The notes under the pieces were generated by a model. The model did not search any database, was not told the DNA's origin, and saw only the letters and a program-made list of their open reading frames with translations. Made by a program: the position numbers and the translations under genes. 64,000 nucleotides of DNA, from assembly GCF_964340395.1 (NCBI RefSeq), contig NC_135554.1:26654092-26718091 (forward strand). The letters run 5' to 3'. The stretch comes from Glandiceps talaboti (taxonomy: Eukaryota > Hemichordata > Enteropneusta > Spengelidae). Position 1 is the first letter of the stretch. Each line of letters opens with the position of its first letter. This document shows, in pieces, positions 26,649 to 38,750 of this stretch.

Positions 26649-28892
26649 CGACGACGACGATGAGGGCGATGACAATGACGCCCAATTGGTCACAATTAAG
26701 ACATTGGCTAAAAATGTTCAGTTCTGACCACACATATTTAGTGACCAACACTAATGTTGACTACAAGAGGTGAAATCAGTTGTGAAAATACCATTGTCTG
26801 AATGGTTTCTCTTTATTCTTTCAGCTGCAGCCTAGCAATACAACTATGCCATGTAAGAGAAAGTGTTTTGATCATCTCCACTGATCCAGCCCATAATATA
26901 TCTGATGCATTTGACCAGAAATTCTCCAAAGTTCCAACTCTAGTGCAGGGTTTTGAAAACCTGTATGCAATGGAAATTGACCCAAATCTAGGACTTTCTG
27001 AACTTCCAGATGACTTCTTTGATGAGCAAGGTATGAAAACTGTCCAAACTTTACATGAAATCTACATGTATGTAAATAAAATGAATCTTCATACATGTAG
27101 CATAATGTTGTATAAATACATCCTGTATTCCTGTACAGTAACGGGACACTATAACAAAAGGTTTCTTATGCAATGATTTTTGATAGAAAGGGAATGAGTT
27201 TTTTCTGAGATCTAAGGTCCGGTAACAGAGGAGGGAAATCTGGTAAATGTTACAATGCTTTCCATTTGACGTACTACAACATGTATAATTTTGGTGGGGA
27301 ACCCCAGTGAAATGCCTTGGGAACTCAGATAAATTTCACCTACATTTTTGTACTAACACTGATTTACAAAAGCCTGTTTCCATTGCTGGATCTGTGACTT
27401 TGCTGTGCACATTCTATGCTGTGTAGTCGCAGACAGTGGCAGAAAGCTAGAATATACATACATTGTAGCTATGTGATGTTCAGTCATATAATTTTTTAGC
27501 AAAAGACGACTTGACCAACTGTGCAATAAATACACAAATTTGTATTCAAATTAGGGAGTTAAGTTTTGGGCTACATGTAGGTTAGGGATACAGTGTAGGA
27601 AGAGGGAAGAGGGTTAGGCTCCCTATCATGAATCTTATTTGTATCATTTTCAATGGGTTGACACTGTCTCACTTATTTTCCAAGAAAAATATCAGTATAA
27701 ACAAATGATTTTACTATTCTTGGCTGGTAGTCTGTTTACAATGAAGTGCATTTGGAATACATGTTAAAATTTAAACTAATGAGTAAACTGAGGATCCATA
27801 TATAACTAAAGTACCATTACATTTAAGATCATGTATCGCAAACAAAGGTTGAAGAGAATATTTCTTGCTTATTCAAGACTTATGCTGGTATATGCTCAGA
27901 AATATTCAGATAATCCACTCAATTTGGGTCATTCAGTATTGTACTTTAAACATTAATTGTGCAAAGTATTATTCAGACTAATCTATTTAGATTAGTCTCT
28001 ATTTTAACCTCCATAAAATAATGGTAGATTTGTCATAGGTTTGCTTTAAATAAAGTGTATTGATAGACAAATGTAATCCACATCTTGGTTTTCATTACCA
28101 CAACTACTAATAATCTCACAATCCTTCTTGTCTGAGACTGAGCATGCTCAGTGTGGATTGCTCTTGCTTGAGAGTGGTAGGTTAACTAGGTAAAGGTTAG
28201 CATACATGTATATAGACTTGATCTTACACCTACATTATAACTATTATGACAAGGCAGAGATGTTATCAACAGTACTTGGGTTAGTGAATGAAAATTCAAA
28301 TTGTTATAACTTACACCGTATACAAATGTAAGTGTACAGTACAATGTACATGTACAGTGTACATTATGTATTTGCTATGACAGGTTTGTGAACATCACAG
28401 AAGAGGTACATGTAGCAAAACTTGTCAAATTCTCATATATCTCTATACCTTGTCAAGCTCTTAATTGTCAGAATCCTTGATTAAAATACTTTGGGAACTC
28501 GAGTACATTTTCTCTACTTTTCCATGTGTGCATATGTTTGTTAGGTGTATAAATAAATAAATAAATAAATATTAAATTATACAGGTGTTCACTTTTTTCA
28601 CTAAATTTTTTACTTTTCAAATTTATGCATCAAGATTATTATTTTTATCACTCAACAGATCCAATGAATGTTGGTAAAGCAATGTTTCAAGAAATCATGG
28701 GAGCATTTCCTGGTGTGGATGAAGCAATGAGTTATGCAGAAGTCATGAGGTGAAGACAAAAGTTATTTTCATTGTAAATATCTTGAGTGTTCATTTCATC
28801 ATGACATTTATTTGTGTGTGACTGCATGTGTGTGTATACATGTATGTGTATGTGTGTGTGTGTGTGACTGGATGTGTTTGTATCTGTGTGTG

Positions 28893-28949
<57 letters not shown>

Positions 28950-31900
28950 ACATGCTGCGATGCATGCATGCATGTGTAGACTCTGTATAATGCAGATTAT
29001 GAAACAGAAATCACAATCTTGCCAATCTTGCCAATTGTGTCAGTCATGAATGTCATATATGCACTGAGTGAAGTTGTAGTTCAAATACTTTTAAATGTAT
29101 GGATTAGGATACAGGTACATATACTTGTACAACATTAAAAATACATGTAGGATAAAAGGGCAAATCTAAAATGGAAATCATTTATTTCCACACTATAATA
29201 AACACATTCTTTCTCTTAGTCACTTTTCTTATTTGCACCTTTTTGTACCAAGTAAGTGCAATTTTCATAATTATCAAAAATAAGAATGATAGATTAAAAT
29301 CATTAACCTGTATATATTTAATAGTACTTATTTTGTAGTAGGGTTAAGGCAATAAATGTGTTGTTCCAGTGTACATGTATGGTTAGGGCAATAAATGTGT
29401 TGTTCCAGTGTACATGTATGGTTAGGGCAATAAATGTATTGTTCCTGTGTACAATGTACATGTACATGTATGGTTAGGGCAATAAATGTATTGTTTCAGT
29501 GTACATGTATGGTTAGGGCAATAAATGTGTTGTTCCAGTGTACATGTATACTATTGAAAACTTTTACGAAAAAAATAGAACTCTTTCCCTTTTGTCATTG
29601 TCATGTTGATACGCAACTCATCAGACATCGCTACCAAAAGTTACTCCAGGCATCACCATAACAACTATGATTGGCATCCATCTTTCAGGTTGGTGAAAAG
29701 TATGAATTTCTCTGTAGTGGTGTTTGATACAGCACCCACAGGACATACTCTACGATTACTGTCATTTCCTGCAGTTGTAGAGAAGGGATTAGGCAAACTT
29801 TTACGTTTGAAGGCACAACTCAATCCATTCATAACACAGGTCAGTATGTGATATTTATGATACATGTCTCAGTGTTCTCAGGATCAAATAATACAAAGAT
29901 GGTGGCTAATTTGCATGCTAATTTACATATAACGTCTTCAACATTGAAATATACTCTGGTATGTTTATACTAAACACATAAACACATTCACATTGAGATC
30001 AGCTAATTCTCTTCATTTGAAAGTATTATTATAATATTGTCATTCAAAGATGACTAAAACCCAAGGATGGTAGAACACTTTTGAAACATGGCAGAAACCT
30101 GCCAAGCCTGGTGGCCTGGGTGGCAAGGATGTGTGACAGTGTTAGCACTATGCTTTCTCTATAGTGGGGATAACACAGCATGGCAGAATCTGCCAAGCAT
30201 GGTGGCCTGGGTGACAAGGATGGTGTTAGCACTATGCTTTCTCTATAGCAGGGAGAACAATGTACATTACATGTAGCTTTCTTCCACACCTGTGGGTTTT
30301 TGTTTCACTAAATATCAATTCTGTGTAGTGTCTCACAAGGTTAAATATCAAAGATGTATTGTAGTTGTGGAATTTTTTGTATTGTTAGAAGCAATCCTTT
30401 GCTATGATTGTATAAAAGAAAATAACATTTACTTCCTGCCATTTCAGCTGTGATTTTGATGTAAAATCTCAAGTATATCATGTTTGAATGGTACTATTGA
30501 ACACATGAGAAGATAAAATATAATTTCCCACAAGTGTTGAAAGCATGACATAATGACATAACCCTTGATACATGTACATGTACTTCCTCAGCCCTCTGGG
30601 ATCATACAATCTATGCTGCCTCTGTGTACAGCATTAAGTCATTCGCATACATGTAGCACGCTCTATACTATCAGGTCCACAATTGTACACCTGGGTTGAC
30701 TGGAGCACAGTGTTGTTTCAAGTCTACTATGGGAAGTTTCAGAGAAAAAAATAGCAGTGGTAAGAATCAAACCATCAATGTACAAATTACAAGCCACCCC
30801 CACTGTCATGACTCCAAAATTTGGTTCTGATTACTTGTATGTCCACTGTGTCATCTTCGAGACTATCACCAGGTACTTCCATGTGGTTGTTTTATTTTTT
30901 TCAGATGGGTTCATTACTTGGTATGGGTGATATGAATGCTGATCAGATGACCAGTAAGATAGAGGAATCATTGCCAGTGATTAGACAGGTTAATGAACAA
31001 TTCAGGGATCCTGTAAGTATAACATGTGAAAAGTGTTGAAGTGAGATATCCTATTTGTTAACATTTTACCCTTCAATAGTTTTCAAATGAATTGCTCCAA
31101 AATTATCCCACAAACATATTTCACCATGGCTTATGAAAGATTGGTTTCAACAAGCTGCATGTGTACATATATAAGATACACACACATTAAAACTAATATT
31201 TATTGTGTGGTGAGAGATCTTTCTCTAACGTCGGCCCTACATCATGGAACAATTTTCCTTTTGATCTTCACCACTCCAAGTCTCTTACATCCTTCCACAA
31301 CTCTCTCAAAACCTCTCTCTTTAGACATAGTCTTAGCCTTCACATATTGCCTTGTATCTAGTGACCTCTCTCTTTAGACATTAGTCTTAGCCTTCTCGTA
31401 TTGCCGTGTATCTAGTGTTTGTCAATCCACTTTTCCCATTACTATACAGTAAATTTATTCACTTCTTCTGCATCTCGAGTTCTGCTTGCAAATACTAGAT
31501 GCCTTACAAACAAATCTCCTTTTATTGTTATTACTAAGTATTATTGCATATAACAGATGATATGTAATTTAGATGGTATAGAAATTTGAGGTGTATAGGA
31601 GTCAAAAAGCATTGCACATATTTTTGTTTTGATCTATACAGATATTGAGAAGCATCCACAGCAAAACATCATATCAGCAGATCTGTACTTTTTTTAAATG
31701 TGAAAAATAGGTATCAAATGTAAAAATATGAAAATAAGCTAATATGAAAACACATATTAAATACAAATTAATTTCATTATGGGTTATCCTCACACCATAT
31801 AAAACCAAAAAAGTTATGGCAATGTTACCAGTGAACAAAGGTTTCACAGGGGAGAATGATACCTCTGTATTGTCACATTCCAGTAAAGATCATGGTATTC

Positions 31901-33443
31901 TAATCATGTCACTCATTTCCTGACTATATCTTTCTTCTTTTCTTTCCTATCCAGGACCAAACAACATTTATATGTATATGTATAGCCGAGTTTTTATCTC
32001 TGTATGAGACAGAGAGACTGGTGCAAGAACTGACCAAATGTAATATAGATACACATAACATTGTTGTCAATCAGTTACTCTTTCCAAATACAAAGACACC
32101 AAATCCATGTAAGATGTGTATGGCAAGGTACAAGCTACAGTCCAAGTATTTAGACCAGGTGAGTTGTATTGTGTTGTCATCGTACCCACTCCACATCCAG
32201 AATGAAAACACCCTAGTGGTTGATTTAGACCAGGTGAGTTGTATTGTGTTGTCATCGTACCCACTCCACATCCAGAATGAAAACACCCTAGTGGTTGATT
32301 TAGACCAGGTGAGTTATATTGTGTTGTCATCGTACTCACTTCACATCCAAAATGATTTAGACCAGGTGTTCAAAATTATATTGCTTTCTCGTCCTATCCA
32401 TTCCACACAAAATAAACTTGACTAATTTATACCAGGTAAGTTATAGAAATAAAAGCATAGCAGAATTTGTTTCATTGTTAAGCAGTACATGATATCTTCC
32501 TGTGTCTCAAGTTCAAACTTGGAAATATATCATTTTGAAATAAAACCTACCATGATTTGTAATCTAGTTTCAAACATGTACTCAGGATGTTTACTAAATT
32601 TATATTGAATTAATTAATATATGGAATATGTTGTTTGCAGAAAAATGATTAACTAAACATCTGTGCAAGCGCACACCTTTGGTAAGCAAATTACCTAGTG
32701 GTGATGTGAATCATTAACAGTAATTATACTTATTCCAGAGGTCATACATTCACCTTTTAGTTATGAATACTAGTAATCAACATCACTGAATAGGGCAGTG
32801 GCAAAGATGTCCAGATTGAGTTTCCGCACTGTTTTGCAAACATGCAACATTGCACTTGTATTTCAAAGTTATCAATCAATCACTCATTCATTCAATCAAT
32901 CAATCAATCGATCGATCGATGAATCAATCATTTAATCTATCAATCATTCATTCAATCAATCAATCAATCAATCAGGTAATTTATAAAGCACAAGTTTTCA
33001 CTACGATGTAGACTTCAGACATGCTTTACTACACAATAATGCTGTGGAGAATAGGTAGAAGGCATTAGCTGTTGGTTTTTGTTGTATTTGTGTAAAAGAT
33101 CACTGAAATTTCTAATTATAGACAACCCTTACCCCCAAAATATCAACTTTGTTATTCAAAGCACACAGATAATTGACAAAACCCTTCATTTTTAAACATA
33201 TGTAATGCATTAAAATAACCCAACCACTTATGTCTTCTTTTTTTTTTAAATAAAGCTAAAATTAAAATACTCTAGTTGTTCTAAATCAGTGTTCTTGTTT
33301 TATCTCTTTCACAGATTGAGGATCTTTATGAAGACTTTCACATTACTAAACTGCCATTACTTGACAGTGAAGTACGAGGTGTTGAAAAAGTTACGTCATT
33401 TTCAAGAAATCTTGTTGAGCAATACAAACCACCACACTCATAG
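26044..33443 (+). CDS. GET3: GET3/TRC40 (ASNA1), tail-anchored protein targeting ATPase
   Basis: Seven coding exons: 26044-26180, 26825-27030, 28659-28749, 29689-29839, 30905-31012, 31955-32158, 33315-33443; 1026 nt, 341 codons (human 348), stop TAG. P-loop with the ArsA-family signature Lys, GGKGGVGKT, at residues 35-43; switch I region [13 protein letters not shown] from residue 63; switch [12 protein letters not shown] from 158; zinc-binding CKMC at 283-286, which bridges the homodimer in this family. No membrane span. It receives tail-anchored proteins from the SGTA/BAG6 complex in the cytosol and hands them to the ER receptor (WRB/CAMLG), using ATP. The start is the first Met and gives the expected N-terminus. 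Exon 6 ends in a tandemly repeated donor (32150-32365). It is head to head with HECTD3. Confidence 0.97.
26613..26664. repeat. (ATG)n/(ACG)n microsatellite
   Basis: A run of about 12 GAT units passes into GAC units, in GET3 intron 1. Confidence 0.9.
28840..28942. repeat. (GT)n microsatellite
   Basis: Interrupted GT run in GET3 intron 3, about 90 bp after the exon 3 donor. A short (AATA)n run lies at 28549-28571 in intron 2. Confidence 0.95.
29340..29551 (+). repeat. 39-bp tandem repeat, 5 copies
   Basis: The unit contains GGTTAGGGCAATAAATGTGT followed by TGTTCCAGTGTACATGTAT, in GET3 intron 3. The third copy carries an extra GTACAATGTACAT. Each later unit includes GGTTAGGG, but the array is not telomeric. 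Confidence 0.9.
30083..30258 (+). repeat. ~88-bp tandem duplication
   Basis: Two copies of CATGGCAGAA...GCCAAGC...TGGTGGCCTGGGTG...GTTAGCACTATGCTTTCTCT in GET3 intron 4. No coding signal. Confidence 0.85.
31209..31350 (+). mobile_element. CR1/L2-like LINE reverse-transcriptase C-terminal fragment
   Basis: An open frame reads [18 protein letters not shown], then [17 protein letters not shown]. This matches the pattern at the end of many CR1/L2-type ORF2 proteins (RSFS..AP.LWN.LP, then S...FK..LKT.LF). It is only about 45 codons, in GET3 intron 5, with a 60-bp duplication just after it (31312-31420). Confidence 0.65.
32150..32366 (+). repeat. 75-bp tandem repeat of the GET3 exon 6 donor
   Basis: TTAGACCAG|GT occurs at 32150, 32225, 32300 and 32357. 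The first three donors read GTGAGTT, the fourth GTGTTCA. Spacings are 75, 75 and 57 nt, all multiples of three, with no stop between. Use of a later donor would insert 25, 50 or 69 residues (repeat starting [19 protein letters not shown]) between LDQ and IEDLYEDF. The first donor gives the conserved protein. Confidence 0.9.
32870..32975. repeat. (AATC)n/(GATC)n simple repeat
   Basis: Imperfect AATC units with a short CGATCGATCGAT core, in the last GET3 intron. Confidence 0.9.
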
Positions 33444-33621
33444 AAAATATAGATTATTCAGTTTACCAAACAATGTGTATTTTCATGAAGTAAGTTGCAT
33501 GAACAACATGCCTACATTTCGTGATCAGTTTTTACAAACTTGTACATACAACATAATTGGTAAATTATCTTAAAAAACACATTAGATATCCTGAAATACA
33601 TTCATCTTGTCAGTAAAAATA

Positions 33622-33787
33622 GCTCTTGTTATACAACCAGTGGTTCTAATTACTTATGCGTAACATTTGAGCTGTTCTGGTCTGCTGTCTTTATCGCTAG
33701 GCAACAGTTTCACAAAGTCTGTCAACCTGATCAGGCAAAATGTTTTTTCATGATTAATTATAACCATTGGTTGTGTAACAAGAACCA
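33622..33787. mobile_element. MITE-like element with ~30-bp inverted ends
   Basis: GCTCTTGTTATACAACCAGT at the left pairs with ATTGGTTGTGTAACAAGAAC at the right, 3-4 mismatches in 31. 166 bp in all, no coding capacity. Confidence 0.65.
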
Positions 33788-34178
33788 TTTATTATCAATT
33801 AGATACCTCCTTTCCAAATATTATTTACAGTAAGATGTATTTTTTAATCTGTGTCAGGATTCCATAGCTAACATAAAATATATCCTTAATAGCAGTATGT
33901 TGTATATCTGATTAAAAATTGATTATTAGTAGGATTATTTTCATGGAAAGAAATTGTAGCTCAGAATTCCTCTGATCCAAAGTTTTTGTATGTCATCTAT
34001 ATCAACATAATACAGACTGTATAAGACTTTATATTAAGTATAACACCCATGAATGCAACACTTTAAGTATAACACCCATGAATGCAACACTTTAAGTTTT
34101 GGAAACATTCATATTTAATTTAGTTTTTTATCTTTCAGAAAGTAACCAAAATAAGTTTCAAAAGGGCATAGTTTTGAA

Positions 34179-34272
34179 TAGTCTGTAAGGTACGCCGTGA
34201 CGGTGCGCCCTCAAACATCGGCCAACCCCTACCATGGTGAGGGTGAAACGTCACGACGTATCTTACAGTCTA
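34179..34272. mobile_element. TA-flanked foldback MITE
   Basis: TAGTCTGTAAGGTACGCCGT pairs with ACGACGTATCTTACAGTCTA, and CCCTCA with TGAGGG inside. TA borders as in the elements at 19220 and 25147. Confidence 0.8.
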
Positions 34273-34424
34273 AGTTTTGAACTGAGGCACAATTTTTCTT
34301 TAAGTTTACAAAGGGCAGTTATGATGAGAGCAAGTCAATTTTGATGACACATACCCATAATAAGAGACCAAAATTGTTCATCAACTTGGTAGATTATATG
34401 ATTTACAAAGTTTATAACACACAA

Positions 34425-34785
34425 GCAGTTCAAAGCTTTGTAGCATTGAGCTTTCGATCTGTCTTGGTTGATGATCCTCATCAGAATGACAAATTCCATT
34501 GTAGTTATTACAGCTGACCACTAGGTGGTGGTATGATCAACTGATTGTAGATGTTAGGTAGTTTGATGACCCCGTCTATGTTAATCCTAGGATTGTAGCA
34601 TCTGATGTTTATAGCCTCCCTGATCTTCCTCAGGAGATCATCTGGGGATGTATCAATAATGGCTGATCATACCGCCAGCTGGTGGTCAGCTGTAACTATA
34701 GAATTTGTCATTCTGATGAAGATCGTCAACCAAGACAAATCAAAAGCGCAATGCTACAAAACTTTGAACTGCTTGTGTGATATAA
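34425..34785 (-). mobile_element. Penelope-like element remnant with inverted terminal repeats
   Basis: Arms of ~110 bp: CACAAGCAGTTCAAAGCTTT on the left is the inverse of AAACTTTGAACTGCTTGTG on the right, at about 85-90% identity. Between them a minus-strand frame (34508-~34665) reads DDLLRKIREAINIRCYNPR, then IKLPNIYNQL and a stop. The pattern RKIREAI.IR...P.IN.D....LP.IYNQL is typical of the end of the GIY-YIG nuclease in Penelope-like retroelements. The reverse transcriptase is absent. Confidence 0.6.
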
Positions 34786-35197
34786 CCTTTGCAAATCATC
34801 CATATTAACAGTTCTTCCTGTTGCTAGATATGAGTTGACATGTTTTAATAACTTGAATGACATCATTATATATCAATATGAAACATATTTTACCAGCACA
34901 GACAACAAAATTACAGACATGTGTCTCCGTTTAAGTAATTTTATTTCTATCTAGGGGCATTTTGTGTGAGAGAAATGAGTAGATTTTAGTTTCTTGGTTT
35001 ATTTTATTATCTTGTCAACTTTCATATTTTATAAGATGTTCAAATAATGCACAATTTGAAACCACTGAGTTACCAGTTTGCAAATAATCCATTAGTGCTA
35101 CTGCTAATCCATATGTATTTTGTTTTAATACTTTCTTGTTTTGTATGTATTTCCTTGAAAACTTGTAAGGTTGGACTACTGACCATTCTACGAAGTT

Positions 35198-36003
35198 ATG
35201 GGCATTTATTTCTCTGTAAACTTTAAAGTAGTCGCATGACGGATTGGGCATTTATTTCTCTGAAAACTTTAAAGTAGTCGCATGGATGAGGATTGGGTAT
35301 TTAATTTGGATTTTGTATTTCATAAAGCAATTTTATCATGGCTTCCTACTTGAAAAAATAATGTGAAACAATATATGGTAAGTCCTTGTTTGTAACTCAA
35401 TAAATTGCAAAAAATTAATATATGTGTAAAATGTGTGTTATTGTATGCACAAGCAGTTATTGAATGACAAACAGACTTGGTCTATGTAGTTTCACATTGA
35501 TTTTTAGCACAACTGAACTGGTAAGGTTCAGTAGTGTTGTAGGCACAGCAAAGTGTCTGTGTGTGTGTGTGTGTGTGTGTGTAAAAACTGCTGGAGCAAT
35601 TGCCATGATGTTTGCTGGGTGTATTACCTTGGGTGTGTAGTTGGGAAATTGTTCAAATCAAAATGACAATGACAATGCATATTACAAAGATAATAAAAGG
35701 GATGGATAGGTAAATGAATACAGATTTAAAAATTATATGTAAATATGCGTAGCAACAAGACCACGGCCATAGCAAAGGCTAAATGATGGGTTATATTGCA
35801 AAGATGAAAAGTGGGAAGGGCAGGCAAGTTAATAAAGATTCCAAAAATGTATGCAAATATGCCTAGCAACAAGACCACGGCCATAGCAACAGCTAAATAC
35901 AGTTGTGCTATAATGCCATTGGTGCTCTTTTCGAGTAGGAAGCCATGATAAATTAAAAATCTAAAATAAATACCAATCCTCATCCATACGGCCACTTTAA
36001 TAT
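35198..36003. mobile_element. Foldback element with internal duplication
   Basis: Left arm 35275-35358 (GCATGGATGAGGATTGG ... ATCATGGCTTCCTACTTG) is inverted at 35930-36003. Inside are a GT run and two ~122-bp direct copies containing AGCAACAAGACCACGGCCAT (35750 and 35868). The outer left part is duplicated (GGGCATTTATTTCTCTG at 35199 and 35246). No protein recognised. Confidence 0.6.
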
Positions 36004-36865
36004 TCTATTATCCTTAGATTATTTCATCTAGCATATGTTTGTGTTCATTCCAAAAAACAATAAGTGTATATTAGTTCTTTTTACAGCAAATAAAATTTTG
36101 GTAAAATTATTCAAAAATTACAATATGTGTAACATCTTTCTTTTACAATTTGTTAGTTTACACAGAAGATGAATGAAAGGTACTTCTTTCTCTCCATGTA
36201 AAACACCAGGCAATTTACATTACACTATGCACAAGGCATGTTGTACACATTTGAACAACAAATACAGGACTTATACTCGCGTCATTCATCAACAGCATAC
36301 GTTTACTTTATTGGTTCTGCAGTGCTTCTGTCAAACATAATTCTGAACTTTTAGAATCGCCTATTTTTCCAACTCCGACTCTAATTCCGTCAACCTTTGA
36401 CAACTGCAATAATTTTAATGTTATAAATCCCATAATAGTAACTGCTAGCTCGCTACAGTACTCTCACCAGTAGACTGCTTTATGGTGTCAGGGACGGGGA
36501 ATATCACTACTATCTTGTGTAAACCTTCGAAAGAAATAAAATATAGATAGCGGGGTTAATATTTTTAATATAGAGACCTTGATTTAATTTTTCCACAACT
36601 TATAAGAATATATGATAAATAATAAATAGTTATCGTTGTGTACACTCCCTTTGGATAGTTTATGGTTAGCAGGAACATCAACAAACACGGACACTTTAGT
36701 CTAGGAAGAATGTCAAATAGAAAATGTTTAATATTGATGTGTGTCACTCTATTTTCACAAAATAACCCAAAACCCACGCCATAAATAAACATATTGTGAA
36801 TATTGGTACTGGATTCGTTTTCTTCAGCGTTGGATGGTTGGTTATCCCCTCCCACAATCCCGGTA

Positions 36866-36983
36866 CCATTGAAGTCATCCGATGTTTTGATTGGCCAACA
36901 TGACATGATTACGTCATATTTTATCCATTGAAGTTATCAGATGTTTTGATAGGCCAACTTGGCATGATTACGTCATAGTTTAG
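36866..36983 (-). repeat. 59-bp tandem duplication over the fucosyltransferase stop codon
   Basis: CCATTGAAG...GATGTTTTGAT...GGCCAAC...CATGATTACGTCATA occurs at 36866 and 36925. The minus-strand coding sequence ends TTCAATGGATAA at the junction, so the present stop lies on the duplication boundary. The second copy continues an open frame of about 110 codons (to 36565) that the stop now excludes. Confidence 0.85.
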
Positions 36984-37896
36984 TGAAGTTTTAACGTACG
37001 TGATGTTTGCAACTTTGTCGGTCAGTGACCCTTTGACACCATACAAATAATAGACTGGTCTGTCCTCAGCTTCAAACTCCAACGCAACAAAGTTGGCCCA
37101 GTTGGACCACGCAGAACCGATAAATACCTCGGCACCTATAAAGAAATGCCAAGAAGCATCAGGATATTACATGTGTAAAAAACTGAGGTTGAACTATGTG
37201 TTCTGTATAATGCATATTTTAGAGGTTTGGAAATATAATGGAGGGACACAAACTCTTGGGGAGGGAATTTAACAAGAAATCCGATGTTTTGTTTTGTTTT
37301 TGATGATGCAAAATAACGTTGCTCAACTTGGTAAAAAAAAATACCACAGCACTTTAAAGTGACATTTTCCTTAGTGGTTCGTGTCATGTCACACTTACTG
37401 GCTTCTACACAGTGTGACGGAACACAATACTAGTACGAGTATATCGATATCACACGTTCTCTACTAAAATGTGAACTCACGATAACAAATTTCCTGTTCC
37501 AATAGCGAAAACATATAGTCGTCTTCAATGATGGAAGATGTTTTGTCATCGATTGATTTCATTTTCAAAATGTCTTTGGCTGTGAAGATATGGTCTATCT
37601 TTCTGGATAGTATTTCGATTATTTCCTAAAAGGAGAAACACAACACAAATCATATGTATCAAAAAGGAATTTTGAAATACATCTCTGAAATTTTGCCAAT
37701 GCGAAAATAAAGCTTTCGCAAAATTTCAACAGTGCGTGATGTTTCAATAGCTCAGTATGATCAGTTTTACACTGTGAGCTTGTGCATCAATACTATGATC
37801 TATTTAAAATGTGATTTCTCCACTGTTTATTCAAACTTTAAATAAGAGCGATTGTCGTCGACAGCATTCGTTTCGTTATTTTCACGATTCAAATGG

Positions 37897-37949
<53 letters not shown>

Positions 37950-38707
37950 AGTGATGGTGTTGGTGTTGATGGAGGTGATGGTACTGGGTACAACATTATA
38001 TACTGGCTAGGATAGGGTGACAAAGTGTGAGAACGAAAACATATTACAAACAAACGAGTAAACGAATTACACCCTCCGTCGTCAGTGAAATGAATGGCGT
38101 AACACATAGTAAATCATTTTTCGCCATGAAGGAAACGGTCACTGGACTATATTCACATGCACACTTAAATATTGTGAGAGAAAAAAATTCTCCGAACAAT
38201 ATAATAGTCCACTTATGAGTTCAACGATGATAAGATTATACCGTAAACTTCATCAGTGTCTGCACCATGACTGTTGTCCTAACTTTGGACGTATTGAAAT
38301 CAAGCAATCGTTGTCAAATATTACAATATATAATAATATTGAATGTTTACCTCTGAGTATGACAGATATGCCACATACAAACAAGAGAGATGGTGTTTTG
38401 ACATGACATCTTTGATATCGTTTGTAAATCTATCACCTGCTGCTGTCAGGGAAGATAAAAGTCGTTTACAATTGGATCGGCTCCATTTCTTGTCATTGCC
38501 TATGCCGCACCTGGTAAATGAATGATACAATAAATTCTCTAGTGGTCCAATCTTAATACTACCGTACGTAACTTAACTACAAGGTTCCTAGTGGTCCAGT
38601 GGATAAAGCACAGGGAACCCAGGAACCGTGTGACAAACAAAACGAAATAAACAAACAAACAAACAAACACACAAACAAACAAACAAACCAACAAATAAAC
38701 AAACAAA

Positions 38708-38750
<43 letters not shown>

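Larger units (their letters stand above)
33444..36920. other. Convergent intergenic region GET3/fucosyltransferase, element-rich
   Basis: No intact gene. It holds four inverted-repeat elements (separate entries), a 33-bp duplication at 34030-34095 (AAGTATAACACCCATGAATG), a GT run at 35556-35581 and the likely 3' UTRs. A minus-strand AATAAA at 36305-36311 could serve the fucosyltransferase-like gene. No clear signal sits close to the GET3 stop. Confidence 0.7.

Noticed and set aside
29340-29551. Interstitial telomeric repeat
   Set aside because: GGTTAGGG occurs once per 39-bp unit, not as (TTAGGG)n.
32021-32425. GET3 exon 6 read through to the stop at 32425 as the main form
   Set aside because: It would lose the conserved C-terminal exon (33315-33443). 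It is kept only as a possible alternative through later donors.
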